From Dehalococcoidia bacterium (GTDB taxonomy: Bacteria; Chloroflexota; Dehalococcoidia; GIF9; AB-539-J10): DNA of 38,472 nt. Position 1 is the stretch's first letter, and each line of letters begins with the position of its first letter. The notes below the pieces were generated by a model. It was not told the DNA's origin and did no database searches. It saw only the letters and a program-made list of their open reading frames with translations. The DNA is taken from positions 1 to 38,472 of the forward strand of contig SKVJ01000046.1 in assembly GCA_007129495.1 (NCBI GenBank), given 5' to 3'. The position numbers were made by a program, and so were the translations under genes. Shown here piece after piece: positions 1 through 8,402 of the stretch.

Positions 1-314
1 AAATGCACGTGATCTTCCATGGCCGCCACGGGCAGGGAGATAGTGACGAGATTGCCGACGATCATGGTTTCAGCCCAGGTGTGCCCCGGGGTACTCTTGG
101 GGGATATGCCCGGCAATGTTAAGTTATCGCTCGGAGGATTTGATGGAGCAGCACCCCGATCATCGTCCTCGGTGTGTATGACTGAATTCGGATCGGTGGT
201 GTCTCCCGTTACGGGTGGGGTTTCCGTGCTGCGGGACGTTATGCCGGGGACACATGCGGTTGCCAGGACTAACAGAGAGATTGCGATCAGTGCTATTGCG
301 AAACGTGCAGACAT
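1..314 (-). CDS. Putative lipoprotein, 3' end outside the window
   Basis: The frame opens with ATG at 312-314 after a strong AAGGAGG ribosome site (about 9 nt spacing) and stays open to the window edge, so about 104 N-terminal residues are visible. Residues 1-20 form a basic start and a hydrophobic stretch ending LVLATAC, which resembles a lipoprotein signal with Cys21 as the lipidated residue; Ala at -3 is a less common lipobox residue. A Ser/Thr/Pro/Asp-rich linker follows (about residues 26-70), typical of surface-tethered proteins. It lies 14 bp downstream of the ABC ATPase gene and is probably the last visible gene of that operon, perhaps an extracytoplasmic partner of the MacB-like transporter (inference). 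No domain is recognisable in the visible part. Confidence 0.75.
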   Translation of the reverse strand, partial: MSARFAIALIAISLLVLATACVPGITSRSTETPPVTGDTTDPNSVIHTEDDDRGAAPSNPPSDNLTLPGISPKSTPGHTWAETMIVGNLVTISLPVAAMEDHVH

Positions 315-328
315 GTTGGTGTTCCTCC

Positions 329-1087
329 TTAAGACGAGCGCGACTCCACGATGTTAGCATTCGCTGTATCACTGCTGTCCGATGACTCCTTGTCCACTGC
401 TACCGGTGGTAGCGCACGGTCGAGGACTGGTGATCGCGAGACGACACGGCCGTCACTCAGTTCAACGATCTCTCGAGCGCACCGAGCTAACTGCGGATTG
501 TGGGTTACCATGACGATTGCTCTGCCCTCTTCGTTGAGATCCATGAACAGGCTCATCACCTGCCGTCCGGACGCCTGATCCAGATTCCCGGTGGGTTCGT
601 CGGCCAGAATGACTGCGGGGTCGTTTACCAACGCGCGAGCTACGGCCACACGCTGCTGTTCTCCTCCGCTCAACTCCGAGGGACGGTGCGATGCTCGGTG
701 CTGTAGTCCAACGCGGTCCAACACCCTCCTTGCTCCGTTCAGGTCCTTCGACCCTCGAAGCACCAGTGGCAGCATTACGTTCTCGAGCACTGTCAGTGAA
801 GGTATAAGGTGGTACTGCTGGAAGACGTAGGCGAGGCGCCCGCGCCGGAATGAGGTCAGTTCCTCTTCCGACAGCAAATCGAAACGTACGTCATCAAACA
901 GGATCTCGCCACCTGTGATGCGGTCGACGCCACCCATGACATTCAGAAGGGTTGACTTTCCGCTGCCTGATGGCCCCATAATCGACAGGAATGCCCCCGG
1001 TTCTATCAGGAGTGAAACCTGATTGAGGGCGTTCACTTGTGCTGCTCCCTCGCCGTAGATACGCGATACACAGTTCAACTTGAGCAT
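329..1087 (-). CDS. ABC transporter ATP-binding protein, MacB/LolD type
   Basis: This 252-residue ATPase has Walker A GPSGSGKS (about residues 39-46), a Q-loop in VFQQYHLIP, the ABC signature LSGGEQQR, Walker B VILADEPTG and the H-loop VMVTHNP. Order, size and the 'EPTGNLD' D-loop match the MacB/LolD/FtsE branch, whose members power FtsX-fold permeases in mechanotransmission or lipoprotein and peptide extrusion. The last 30 residues are a Ser/Asp-rich tail without family similarity. It follows the permease by 13 bp and precedes the lipoprotein gene, so the three probably act as one cell-envelope system. The substrate cannot be read from sequence. Confidence 0.93.
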   Translation of the reverse strand: MLKLNCVSRIYGEGAAQVNALNQVSLLIEPGAFLSIMGPSGSGKSTLLNVMGGVDRITGGEILFDDVRFDLLSEEELTSFRRGRLAYVFQQYHLIPSLTVLENVMLPLVLRGSKDLNGARRVLDRVGLQHRASHRPSELSGGEQQRVAVARALVNDPAVILADEPTGNLDQASGRQVMSLFMDLNEEGRAIVMVTHNPQLARCAREIVELSDGRVVSRSPVLDRALPPVAVDKESSDSSDTANANIVESRSS

Positions 1088-1100
1088 TTGATCGCACTCC

Positions 1101-2294
1101 TTAGGAAGACGTTCTTACCGCGTCGGCTACCCGCATGCGTGAGGCACCAAGCGCGGGATGCAGCGCAGCGATCATCGAAACTGCCGCTGCGAGTCCGATC
1201 GCTAGTGGTATATAACTGTACACGGGCATAACCGCCACTCCTCCCAGTATCAAGGGCCCGGCGACCATCGCGAGTAACAGTCCTGCCAGATAGCCACCTA
1301 TGCCCCCCAGTAGTCCCAGCACAATGGATTCCTGCAGGAACATCGATACTATCTGGCGCCGCGATGCTCCCACCGCACGCATGATACCGATGTCTTTCCT
1401 GCGCTCTGCCACCATTGCTGTCATGGAGTTCATAACACCGAAAAGCCCTACCAGCAGTGTGATAGAAGCAAGCATGAGCACTACGGCGCGCATGCCGTGC
1501 CACATGCCCAGTTCCGCCTCTGCAACCTGCCTGACAGCTACCGCGTGAATGCCCGGTATATCATGGGTGAGCGCATGGGCGATCATTTCCACGGGACATC
1601 CGGTGCAAAGAGCGCGCACGTCAATGGTTGACACCACCGGCCCTCTTGCCGAACTCTGCTGCAAAGTAGGAAGTGGTACAAACAGCAGGAAGTCATCGTT
1701 CGAACCGCTCTCTCCGAGCACGCCCGCGACTTTGTAGTTATGACCGGAAATGGCGAGTGTATCGCCTGTAGACAATCCGAGAGCTTTGGCTGCCACGGCT
1801 CCTGCTACCAGGTCATCATCACCTTCGAGGTATCCGCCCTCGGAGAAATCCCACCACACTCGGATAGCCTTCTCCTCTCTTGGTGCGACCCCGACGAGCG
1901 TCACATTTCGATCTCCTACCGAGGCCGGAAGGTAGAGCCTGGGCGCCACGATTGCGATAGGACCGGGATCCGATATATTCATGTCGGCGCGGATTGCGTC
2001 GTCGGCAACCTGCTGAATCCTGGGAAGGACGGCTTGATCCAGCATGGTTTCTCCAACTGTGACAGAGCCCATGGTCAAGCCACCTAGCTCCACATCGAGC
2101 CTCGCGGTTGCCGGCACAATGGTCAGGTTTGGTCCATACCGCTCCATCTCAGCGCGTAGCAGGTTTTCCCCAGCGGTTCCTACGGTGAGCATCGCAATGA
2201 TAGTCATGATTCCTATCGAGACACCGAATACCGAATGGACCACGCGGCGTTTTCGCCGCATCATATCCTTCAACACGATGGTTGTGAGTCTCAT
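1101..2294 (-). CDS. FtsX/MacB-type ABC permease
   Basis: The protein has 397 residues with the MacB permease layout. There is one N-terminal membrane helix (about residues 22-42, VFGVSIGIMTIIAMLTVG), a large periplasmic or extracellular domain (about 43-270), then three C-terminal helices: AVVLMLASITLLVGLFGVM, a Gly-rich one around FLQESIVLGLLGGIGGY, and a last one ending near HPALGASR. The motif 'VAERRKDIGIMRAVGASRRQI' region (coupling helix) is typical of FtsX-domain proteins. Its ATG overlaps the stop of the Rrf2 regulator gene by 4 nt (ATGA), which shows translational coupling. It should be the membrane partner of the ATPase just downstream. Confidence 0.93.
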   Translation of the reverse strand: MRLTTIVLKDMMRRKRRVVHSVFGVSIGIMTIIAMLTVGTAGENLLRAEMERYGPNLTIVPATARLDVELGGLTMGSVTVGETMLDQAVLPRIQQVADDAIRADMNISDPGPIAIVAPRLYLPASVGDRNVTLVGVAPREEKAIRVWWDFSEGGYLEGDDDLVAGAVAAKALGLSTGDTLAISGHNYKVAGVLGESGSNDDFLLFVPLPTLQQSSARGPVVSTIDVRALCTGCPVEMIAHALTHDIPGIHAVAVRQVAEAELGMWHGMRAVVLMLASITLLVGLFGVMNSMTAMVAERRKDIGIMRAVGASRRQIVSMFLQESIVLGLLGGIGGYLAGLLLAMVAGPLILGGVAVMPVYSYIPLAIGLAAAVSMIAALHPALGASRMRVADAVRTSS

Positions 2295-2788
2295 AATACG
2301 TTTCCTTGAACTTTCCCCGATATCGAAACCGGATTATTGAGTGGTTTGAATGGGTCGGGAACGCAGGAGCCCTGTGAAGCGCCATCCTCTCCCGGCATCA
2401 GATCTGCCAGATTCTTCGACATCACGACTGAATCCATTGCTTGGGCCATCTCAGCCCAAAGGGTCCGCGTCGTACAACTCTCCGAGCGGGGGCACCTTTC
2501 GGGATAAAGCACACAGTCGGTTGTGCTGAGCGGTCCCTCGAGCAGGTTCAGCACCTCTCCGAGTGGAATGCTTTCAGGTCTGCGCAACAACGAAACACCA
2601 CCGCCCGGACCGCGCGTGCTCCTGAGAATACCGCCACTGATGAGCGGCCCCACGATATGTTCCAGGTAGGACAGCGAAACGTTCTGTCTTTGTGCAATGT
2701 CTTTGAGCTTAACTGGATTGTTACCGCTGTGCGTGGCAATATCGAGCAAAGCCCTCATGCCATACCGTGGACGAGTACCTAACTTCAC
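2291..2788 (-). CDS. Rrf2-family transcriptional regulator with three conserved cysteines
   Basis: This is a 165-residue Rrf2/IscR-type regulator. The winged-helix half (about residues 1-75) contains YGMRALLDIA and the wing RSTRGPGGGVSL. Cys92, Cys99 and Cys105 fall where IscR carries its [2Fe-2S]-ligating cysteines (C-x6-C-x5-C here, x5/x5 in IscR), so an Fe-S or redox-sensing role is likely. I chose GTG at 2786-2788 because an AAAGGAG site lies 7-8 nt upstream and the product then starts MKLGTRPRYG as in the family; an upstream in-frame start at 2833 would lie inside the promoter. The gene leads the ABC operon and is followed without a gap by the permease gene, so it probably controls its own operon through the palindrome at 2813-2831. 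Confidence 0.92.
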   Translation of the reverse strand: MKLGTRPRYGMRALLDIATHSGNNPVKLKDIAQRQNVSLSYLEHIVGPLISGGILRSTRGPGGGVSLLRRPESIPLGEVLNLLEGPLSTTDCVLYPERCPRSESCTTRTLWAEMAQAMDSVVMSKNLADLMPGEDGASQGSCVPDPFKPLNNPVSISGKVQGNVL

Positions 2789-2812
2789 TGTTTCAACTCC
2801 TTTGCCGTGAAT

Positions 2813-2831
2813 GTTGATTAATCTAGTCAAC
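2813..2831 (-). promoter_or_regulatory. Palindromic operator candidate upstream of the Rrf2 gene
   Basis: GTTGACTAGATTAATCAAC on the minus strand has 5-bp arms GTTGA/TCAAC around a 9-nt AT-rich centre. It starts at the last bases of the -10 box and covers the expected transcription start. That position suits a repressor that blocks its own promoter, and Rrf2 proteins often autoregulate. The assignment to this regulator is inference. Confidence 0.5.
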
Positions 2832-2858
2832 AATATGACGACAATAAATCTCTGTCAA
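2830..2858 (-). promoter_or_regulatory. Sigma70-type promoter of the Rrf2-ABC operon
   Basis: On the minus strand TTGACA (2853-2858) is followed after exactly 17 bp by TATTGT (2830-2835). The predicted start lies about 35 nt before the GTG start of the regulator. The -35 box is perfect and the -10 box matches 4 of 6. Confidence 0.65.
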
Positions 2859-3225
2859 ATCAACTGAGCAAGTGTTTCGTCGTCGTTAGCCAGAAACCGC
2901 TACAATCGCGTCGTTACGCCAACCATTGCCCTGATGCTTGACTTTCAACTGCCAAGCGGGAGAAGTTGTTATACGGCACCACCAGAGACGACGGCTGGCT
3001 GTGCCGGTATATTGAATTCGATCTGCTAACCTCTTGACGTACGCTACCATCTGAATGTGTAGAAATCGTGAACATTTATGGGAAATAGAATGCAGAGAGG
3101 TCGCGCAGGTTCAGTACCGAGCAATCTGTGTGATGATCGATAGGACTGCAGGGGAATGTTGGCCCGCAGGTGATACGATGGGTTGCCTGATGCATGTGGT
3201 GTGGTAGCGGGCAGAGCATCCCTCG
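2859..3225. other. Non-coding stretch
   Basis: Between the Rrf2 promoter and the end of the radical SAM gene I find no frame with a ribosome site or family-like content. The open frames on the minus strand are out-of-frame extensions of the neighbouring gene. A TTGACG at 3035-3040 has no good -10 partner. No terminator-like hairpin with a T-run is apparent. Confidence 0.5.
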
Positions 3226-4737
3226 TCAGTCGGGCTGTGTCCGCCGTTCGCAAAGGGTGGCCTCTGCGACTTTGCGGTAATGGTATCCTTGGACTGCAAG
3301 TGTGGTGAAAGCCGCGAAACATCCGGGTTTTCGGAAAAGGGTCCACCCAAACAGTCTCCAGTAATGTCTTCGTCCTGGCTCGCGAATGCCCACGATCCAC
3401 ATACATCGCAGAAGTGCGCGGATGTAGCGAGGGCCGAAGTTTCTCCTTCTCCTGCCAAGTGGCTGGTATTCCCTTAGGAATCTGAGGATACGGTCATAGT
3501 AGTATCTCGGTGCATAGATAGTACGCACGACTTGTCTGTAGCCGCTGGTCAGTGTTTCAATCCCCATCTTCGGGATGAAGTTTGTCGAACCATCTGTGTT
3601 GTCACCCGTTCCCTTTGGCAGCAGGCGATTCTCTTTGCGCAGACGCGTATGGAGTGGGGTTCCAGGAGGCGCCATCAGCACGCCTACCATGGCGGTGACG
3701 ATGCCGCTATTCTGGATGAAACTGATCTGGTTTCGGAAGATGGAAGGTGGATCTCCGTCGAATCCGACGATGAATCCGCCCTGCACCTGGAGGCCATGGC
3801 GCTGAATGCGCTTGACCGATGTGAGGAGATCGCGTCCCTTGTTTGGCATCTTGTTGCATTCAATGAGGCTGTCCTCGTTAGGGCTCTCGATGCCGACGAA
3901 CACGGTGTCGAAATCGGCCGCTACCATCAACTTCATCAACTCCTCGTCGTCGGCCAGATTGATGGAGGCCTCGGTTATGAAGGTGAACGGATGCTTCCTG
4001 GCTTCGCTCCAGTCGATGATGGCGGGGAGAATCTCCTGTTTAAGCTTGCCCTTATTGCCGATGAAATTGTCATCAGTGAAGAACACACCACCCCGCCATC
4101 TGTGATGGTAGAGTGAGTCCAACTCGGCCAATACCTGCTGGACAGTCTTCGTTCGGGGTATATGGCCGTTCATCACGACGATATCGCAGAACTCGCAATT
4201 GAAGGGACAGCCCCTCGAGTACTGCAGACTCATGGACTGATAGACGTGACTGTTTACCAGCGACCACATGGGGATGGGGCTGGATGCGATGTCGGGCAGA
4301 TGAGAGGAAGAGTAGACGTGGGCTGCGCAGCCGTGTTTCAGGTCGGTAACCAGTTGCGGCATCAGGTTCTCCGCTTCACCGTAAACGAGGTGATCGATAT
4401 CATCGAAGCCGAAGTCTTCGTATCCCGGTCTGAATAGTGGTCCTCCCGCAACAACCTTAGTACCGAGCCACTTGCATCTGTTCACGACGTCGCGGGCAGA
4501 CTCCTGTTGCACCACCATTGCACTGATAAACACGTAATCAGCCCAGATGATGTGGGAATCCATCAGGTGGGTTGTGTTCATGTCAACAAGCTTCGTATCC
4601 CAGTCCTGCGGTAGCATCGATGCCACGGTGAGCAATCCAAGCGGAGGGAATGTTGCCTTACGAGAGACGAAGCGGAGTGCGTGCTTGAAGCTCCAGAATG
4701 TATCCGGGATCTGAGGATATACCAGTAGCAGATTCAT
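3226..4737 (-). CDS. B12-binding-type radical SAM protein (DUF4070-like C terminus)
   Basis: The 503-residue protein has an N-terminal cobalamin-binding-type Rossmann half (about residues 1-140; LLLVYPQIPDTFWSF, GGPLFRPG) and a radical SAM barrel with the cluster motif CPFNCEFC (CxxxCxxC) near residue 185. The C-terminal region is like DUF4070. The usual DxHxxG base-off B12 motif is not visible, as in many members that keep the fold. I start at the ATG at 4735-4737 because GGAGG sits 5 nt upstream; the alternative ATG four codons earlier overlaps that site. It is the last gene downstream of the NifX/MinD cluster, separated from the truncated Mrp gene by about 180 bp, so joint transcription is uncertain. 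Substrate unknown; the family includes methyltransferases and ring-forming enzymes. Confidence 0.88.
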   Translation of the reverse strand: MNLLLVYPQIPDTFWSFKHALRFVSRKATFPPLGLLTVASMLPQDWDTKLVDMNTTHLMDSHIIWADYVFISAMVVQQESARDVVNRCKWLGTKVVAGGPLFRPGYEDFGFDDIDHLVYGEAENLMPQLVTDLKHGCAAHVYSSSHLPDIASSPIPMWSLVNSHVYQSMSLQYSRGCPFNCEFCDIVVMNGHIPRTKTVQQVLAELDSLYHHRWRGGVFFTDDNFIGNKGKLKQEILPAIIDWSEARKHPFTFITEASINLADDEELMKLMVAADFDTVFVGIESPNEDSLIECNKMPNKGRDLLTSVKRIQRHGLQVQGGFIVGFDGDPPSIFRNQISFIQNSGIVTAMVGVLMAPPGTPLHTRLRKENRLLPKGTGDNTDGSTNFIPKMGIETLTSGYRQVVRTIYAPRYYYDRILRFLREYQPLGRRRRNFGPRYIRALLRCMWIVGIREPGRRHYWRLFGWTLFRKPGCFAAFTTLAVQGYHYRKVAEATLCERRTQPD

Positions 4738-4919
4738 GTCGCCCTCCATTTGTGCTGGGGGTCAGGTTGAGTGCGGTCGGGCGGTGACGGCGGGGGATTG
4801 CCAGCGGGTCCGGCGCTTCTCTTGCACCTTAGTTCATATCATAATAGCTCGGATATCCCTGCTTGTCATATTATGACTGCGTGTGTGCTTCAAGAGGGTA
4901 TGGCCTGTAATCGGAGGCC

Positions 4920-5414
4920 CTAAGCATATGTCGTCTTCATTACGGGCTTCCCTGTTGCGGGCGCGGTGGGCAGTACGCCACTTGAGCTGCCCGTTGGCCT
5001 TCCGTCGATATCGAACATCCTGGGGATGCTGGGCCCGGTGAGGTCGGCATCGAGAATGCCGACACGGTAGCCTGCGCGTTCGAGCGCGACAGCCAGCAAC
5101 CCGGTCACGAGGGACTTGCCCACGTCACCCTTGCCGCTCATCACTGCGACGGCATGCCTGATGTCGTTCTCCTCCTCCGGTGTCATGTTGACGAATTGCA
5201 CGCTGACGGCCTCCCCGGTGGCGTCGGTGATTGCGGCACGTACATGCTCGCCAATTGATTGCCTCACGTCTTCCATCAGGGCGGCATCGCCAAGCTCGAT
5301 CGGAATCTGCCCATCGTGGCGCTGGACCTGTCGGACCAATCCCAGTTGCACCACGCTGCGTTCGGCACCTGGAATGACGATCGAATCCAGTATCCGGATC
5401 AGTTGTGCATCCAT
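4920..5414 (-). CDS. Truncated Mrp/NBP35-like Fe-S carrier ATPase
   Basis: Residues 1-75 are a MIP18/DUF59-like domain ([20 protein letters not shown]...). Residues 88-130 begin an Mrp-type ATPase: a P-loop [10 protein letters not shown] at 92-101, then [16 protein letters not shown]. The usual SGKGGVGKS has Asp in place of the second Gly. The chain stops at residue 164, whereas Mrp proteins run to about 270-370 residues, so switch regions such as the DTPPGTGD loop and the CxxC are absent. No continuation exists in any frame downstream (4738-4919). It is therefore either a decaying gene or a short derivative that has kept the DUF59 part. The start ATG follows the NifX stop by 22 nt; the ribosome site is weak (GGGAGAGG about 15 nt upstream). 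Confidence 0.75.
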   Translation of the reverse strand: MDAQLIRILDSIVIPGAERSVVQLGLVRQVQRHDGQIPIELGDAALMEDVRQSIGEHVRAAITDATGEAVSVQFVNMTPEEENDIRHAVAVMSGKGDVGKSLVTGLLAVALERAGYRVGILDADLTGPSIPRMFDIDGRPTGSSSGVLPTAPATGKPVMKTTYA

Positions 5415-5436
5415 GTGGGGGCACCATCCTCTCCCA

Positions 5437-5790
5437 TCATATGCCGCCGGGTCCGTGGTCGCAGACGTTTTCGCCTGTTGCAAGCTTTCCCTCCAGGAAC
5501 GCCTGCACGATTGACTCAGGGTCATCGTTCGGTGCTCCGAGGATTACATGAACCCGGTTCTCCTCGAAAAGGCTGACTGCTCTTGGCCCCATACCGCCGG
5601 CGATTATCGCCGAGACCCCCTGCTCCGCCAGCCACCCCGGCAGGAATCCGGGCTGATGGCCGGGCGATGGCACGAGACTCGTGTTGACTATGGTCCCGGT
5701 CGCGTCATCCACGTCGAACATGGCAAACGCCTCACAGTGTCCGAAATGCGAAGCCAGGTTGCCATCTGTCACCGGTACTGCGTATCTCAT
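5437..5790 (-). CDS. NifX/NafY-like (dinitrogenase Fe-Mo cofactor biosynthesis domain) protein
   Basis: At 117 residues, this is a single NifX-type ribonuclease-H-like domain: the start [10 protein letters not shown], then [15 protein letters not shown], the loop [19 protein letters not shown] and [10 protein letters not shown] are all characteristic. Such proteins bind Fe-S or FeMo-cofactor precursors; in anaerobes without nitrogenase they sit with ferredoxin-MinD ATPases, as here, and their role is unsettled. I start at the ATG at 5788-5790, which follows GAGGAGAGAAG; the longer frame upstream runs into the intergenic region. No nif structural gene is in the window, so nitrogen fixation should not be inferred. 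Confidence 0.9.
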   Translation of the reverse strand: MRYAVPVTDGNLASHFGHCEAFAMFDVDDATGTIVNTSLVPSPGHQPGFLPGWLAEQGVSAIIAGGMGPRAVSLFEENRVHVILGAPNDDPESIVQAFLEGKLATGENVCDHGPGGI

Positions 5791-5845
5791 GAATCTTCTC
5801 TCCTCGTACCTTGCGAATAAAGCAGCGATCCGTTCACCGCGCGCC

Positions 5846-6718
5846 TCACAGTGTCCTGTCGCGCAGTATCGCACACACCGTGTTCCATACCTGTTCGATC
5901 GGTCCTGTGATGTGTGTATCGCTGGTGTACTCAGGCAATGATACTCCTTCCACCTGAGCTTCGGTCACCCTGCGATCGAAAGGTATCTTCGCTGCGATGG
6001 GGATGTCATGCCTGTTGCAGTACTCTTCGATCTGCCGAGTTCCCTGTTCGTTGATATCGTGCTTGTTAATGCACACGAGGGCCGGTATACCGAAGTGCCG
6101 GCACACCGATAACACACGCTCCATGTCGTGAATACCTGACAGCGATGGCTCGGTTACGATGCACGCGAGGTTGGCTCCGGAGAGCGACGATATGACGGCG
6201 CAGCCGATTCCGGGAGGGCCGTCGTTTATAGTGATGTCCGCTCTCTCCTCTAGTGCGACCTCTTTCGCCTTCTGCCGCACGAGGTGTACCAGCTTTCCCG
6301 AGTTCTCCTGTGCGATACCGAGGCGGGCGTGAACCAGGGAGCCGAACCGAGTATCCGAGATAAACCAGTGGCCGGCGAGGTTATCATTCATACGAATCGC
6401 ATTTGCCGGACACAGTCGCGCACACAGCCCGCAACCTTCACAGCCGACGCGTCCGACCGCGAAGTTGTGTATGGCGTCGAATCGACATGCCTCTTCGCAC
6501 AAGCTGCAACGGGTGCAGCGCTCAGGGTCTATCGCTGCGACCTGTCCACTCCAGAACTCGTGCTGTTCGCGCATTGAGGGCGACAGCAGCAGGTGCAGGT
6601 CCGCGGCATCGACGTCGCAGTCGGCCAACACCTTGTTTTTCGCGAGTGCGGCGAACGCGCCTACGATGCTCGTCTTACCCGTGCCGCCCTTGCCGCTGAG
6701 AACGACGAGCTCCTTCAT
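5846..6718 (-). CDS. MinD/ParA-like ATPase with inserted 2[4Fe-4S] ferredoxin domain (copy B)
   Basis: The 290-residue protein begins MKELVVLSGKGGTGKTS, a deviant Walker A with the signature lysine, followed by DCDVDAADLHLLL. Between about residues 60 and 115 it carries a ferredoxin-like insert with two CxxCxxCxxxC sets (CTRCSLCEEAC and CEGCGLCARLC). The ATPase then resumes with NDGPPGIGC and a C-terminal INKHD. This architecture is a COG1149-type ATPase found near NifX-like proteins in strict anaerobes; a role in moving or loading metal clusters is inferred. Its ATG overlaps the stop of copy A (ATGA), so the two are translationally coupled and may form a heterodimer. Confidence 0.94.
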   Translation of the reverse strand: MKELVVLSGKGGTGKTSIVGAFAALAKNKVLADCDVDAADLHLLLSPSMREQHEFWSGQVAAIDPERCTRCSLCEEACRFDAIHNFAVGRVGCEGCGLCARLCPANAIRMNDNLAGHWFISDTRFGSLVHARLGIAQENSGKLVHLVRQKAKEVALEERADITINDGPPGIGCAVISSLSGANLACIVTEPSLSGIHDMERVLSVCRHFGIPALVCINKHDINEQGTRQIEEYCNRHDIPIAAKIPFDRRVTEAQVEGVSLPEYTSDTHITGPIEQVWNTVCAILRDRTL

Positions 6719-7557
6719 ACGACGTGCTCCCTGATACGCTCAAACAGCTCGAGAAACCGCTGCCGGTATTCCGGCAGTGCCTCAACGAGTGGTATGCCGC
6801 AGGAGTATGACTGCGCGATGCGCCTGTCGAACGGGATCGTCATCAGTACCGGCAACCCCTCGTGGAGGCAATATTCCTCTGTGCGCGAGTCTCCCAATCC
6901 GGCGCGATTGATTATGGTTCCGTGCGGAATAGCGAGTTCCCGGACCGTCTCGACGGCGAGTGCAAGATCGTGCAGTCCGAAGGGAGTTGGCTCGGTGACG
7001 AGCAGACAGAAGTCGCTTCCACGCACCGCCTCGACCACCGGACACGATGTTCCGGGAGATGCGTCTACGATAGTTACGCCGTCGTTCCCGGCGTGTCGTT
7101 TGACGTTGCGTATGATCGGAGGCGCCATCGGTTGTCCGATCGTCAGAATCCCATCCACGAAGGAGAGGCCATCAGCAGCACCCTCTTCCACCACCCCTAT
7201 CTCGTGCGGAACCTCCGTTATAGCGCCCACAGGACAGAACCGTGCGCATGCTCCGCACCCGTGACACAGTTCATTGAATACGAGCACAGCCGATCCAAGC
7301 ACCGCGATCGCATTGAACGCGCACACGTCGTGACACACACCACACGACGTGCACATGGACTCATCGACGAATGGCACCGGTACAGTCACTTGGGATGTGC
7401 GCGTGAGCCGAGCTTTCACGTAGATGTGATCGTTGGGCTCCTCTACGTCACAATCGAGCAGCGTCACCGGCATGGTGTCCTTGAGAGCGAGGGCGAGGCT
7501 TGTTGCCACGAGAGTCTTGCCCGTTCCTCCTTTGCCGCTGGCTACAGAGATGATCAT
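6715..7557 (-). CDS. MinD/ParA-like ATPase with inserted 2[4Fe-4S] ferredoxin domain (copy A)
   Basis: At 280 residues from ATG 7555-7557, it has the same plan as copy B: SVASGKGGTGKTLVATS at the start, DCDVEEPNDHIY, two cluster motifs (CTSCGVCHDVC and CHGCGACARFC), then IVDASPGTSCPV and LLVTEPTPFGLHD. The frame also allows a TTG start 14 codons upstream, but that lies inside the preceding small gene; ATG gives the family N terminus and sits 5 nt after that gene's stop. Copies A and B are paralogues with diverged surfaces, the usual paired arrangement in these clusters. Confidence 0.94.
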   Translation of the reverse strand: MIISVASGKGGTGKTLVATSLALALKDTMPVTLLDCDVEEPNDHIYVKARLTRTSQVTVPVPFVDESMCTSCGVCHDVCAFNAIAVLGSAVLVFNELCHGCGACARFCPVGAITEVPHEIGVVEEGAADGLSFVDGILTIGQPMAPPIIRNVKRHAGNDGVTIVDASPGTSCPVVEAVRGSDFCLLVTEPTPFGLHDLALAVETVRELAIPHGTIINRAGLGDSRTEEYCLHEGLPVLMTIPFDRRIAQSYSCGIPLVEALPEYRQRFLELFERIREHVV

Positions 7558-7562
7558 ACGTG

Positions 7563-7787
7563 CTAGGCTCGTGTCATCCTGGCGCTGCAGCGCGGACAAT
7601 TCATTGTGTTGCAGGGAAGACCAACCGCGTGAGATGCATTCTCACCGCAGGAGGGGCAGACGCATATGCCGCCCGGTCCTGATCCGGGCCGATCGCCGTC
7701 CATCCGGCCGCGTCCGGATCCTCGCCCTCGGCCTCGACCGGTTCCTGGCCCCTGCCCCCTGGGTCCTGTCCTATCACCCCTTGGCAT
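7563..7787 (-). CDS. Small DUF5320-like protein with zinc-ribbon tail
   Basis: This is a 74-residue protein. It opens MPRGDRTGPRGQGPGTGRG, the N-terminal signature shared with the products at 8399 and 8816, then has a Gly/Arg-rich stretch. A C-terminal treble-clef-like part has CVCPSCG and CNTMNCPRC, consistent with a bound zinc or iron. The start ATG (7785-7787) follows GGAGGT at 6 nt; a GTG one codon earlier is possible. It lies 5 bp before the first MinD-like gene. Small partners of this type accompany NifX/MinD loci in anaerobes; their function is not established. Confidence 0.85.
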   Translation of the reverse strand: MPRGDRTGPRGQGPGTGRGRGRGSGRGRMDGDRPGSGPGGICVCPSCGENASHAVGLPCNTMNCPRCSARMTRA

Positions 7788-7850
7788 CACTGCACCTCCA
7801 TGTTCCTGTGCGAGGCGCCTCTTCAGCGCCTTCGCCAGTGCCGCAAGTCA

Positions 7851-8402
7851 TCAGTCCTTTCCGTGAAGAGCGTCGATTCTCTCGTTAACCTGCTGTACCT
7901 GTGTGCGGAGATGATCCAATTGTCGCTGCAGCTCCTTGAGCAATTCAACGAGGGAGGAATCCTGCTGTACGAATGGACTCTCATGCAGCGTTGTTGCTGT
8001 GCCTCCGCCCATTCCTCGTCCCATGGTGCCGGACGACGCGCCCACGCCGAAGTGAGACCCGACGTTGGGTGCATCGGCCGCACGATACGTGCCCTCGTTG
8101 TATGACTGTATCGCCTCGCGCACCGTGCCGCTTACGCCCGTAATGACCTGCACTCCGGCCGCGTTCAGCGCCTGATAGGAGTTGGGACCGCAGTTGCCCG
8201 TGAGCACGGCCTCAACGCCCTTGTCAGCAATCATCTGCGCCGTGACGATACCGGCTCCCTGAGCCGATGCGCCGCCGGGATTCTCCACAGGCTCGAACTT
8301 CATAGAGGCGGAATCGGCCACCACGAAGTAGGCACAGCGACCAAATCGTGCGTCTACGGGTGAGTCGAGCGAAGTGCCGGTGGCGGATACGGCAACTTTC
8401 AT
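7851..8402 (-). CDS. NifX-like protein with Gly-rich linker and coiled-coil tail
   Basis: The 183-residue protein is composite. Residues 1-105 are a NifX/NafY-type domain (MKVAVSATGTSLDSPVDARF, GRCAYFVV, AVLTGNCGPNSYQAL). A Gly/Ser/Met-rich linker (about 115-140) follows. The end is a heptad-like helix (LVELLKELQRQLDHLRTQV...), predicted coiled coil, resembling the tail of DUF5320 proteins. The 'FGRCAYFVV' cysteine is usual in this branch. Its ATG overlaps the stop of the upstream DUF5320 gene (ATGA). The helix could pair with the similar tail of that protein (inference). Confidence 0.9.
   Translation of the reverse strand: MKVAVSATGTSLDSPVDARFGRCAYFVVADSASMKFEPVENPGGASAQGAGIVTAQMIADKGVEAVLTGNCGPNSYQALNAAGVQVITGVSGTVREAIQSYNEGTYRAADAPNVGSHFGVGASSGTMGRGMGGGTATTLHESPFVQQDSSLVELLKELQRQLDHLRTQVQQVNERIDALHGKD

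Noticed and set aside
3532-4116. 194-codon plus-strand open frame
   Set aside because: Antisense to the B12-type radical SAM gene.
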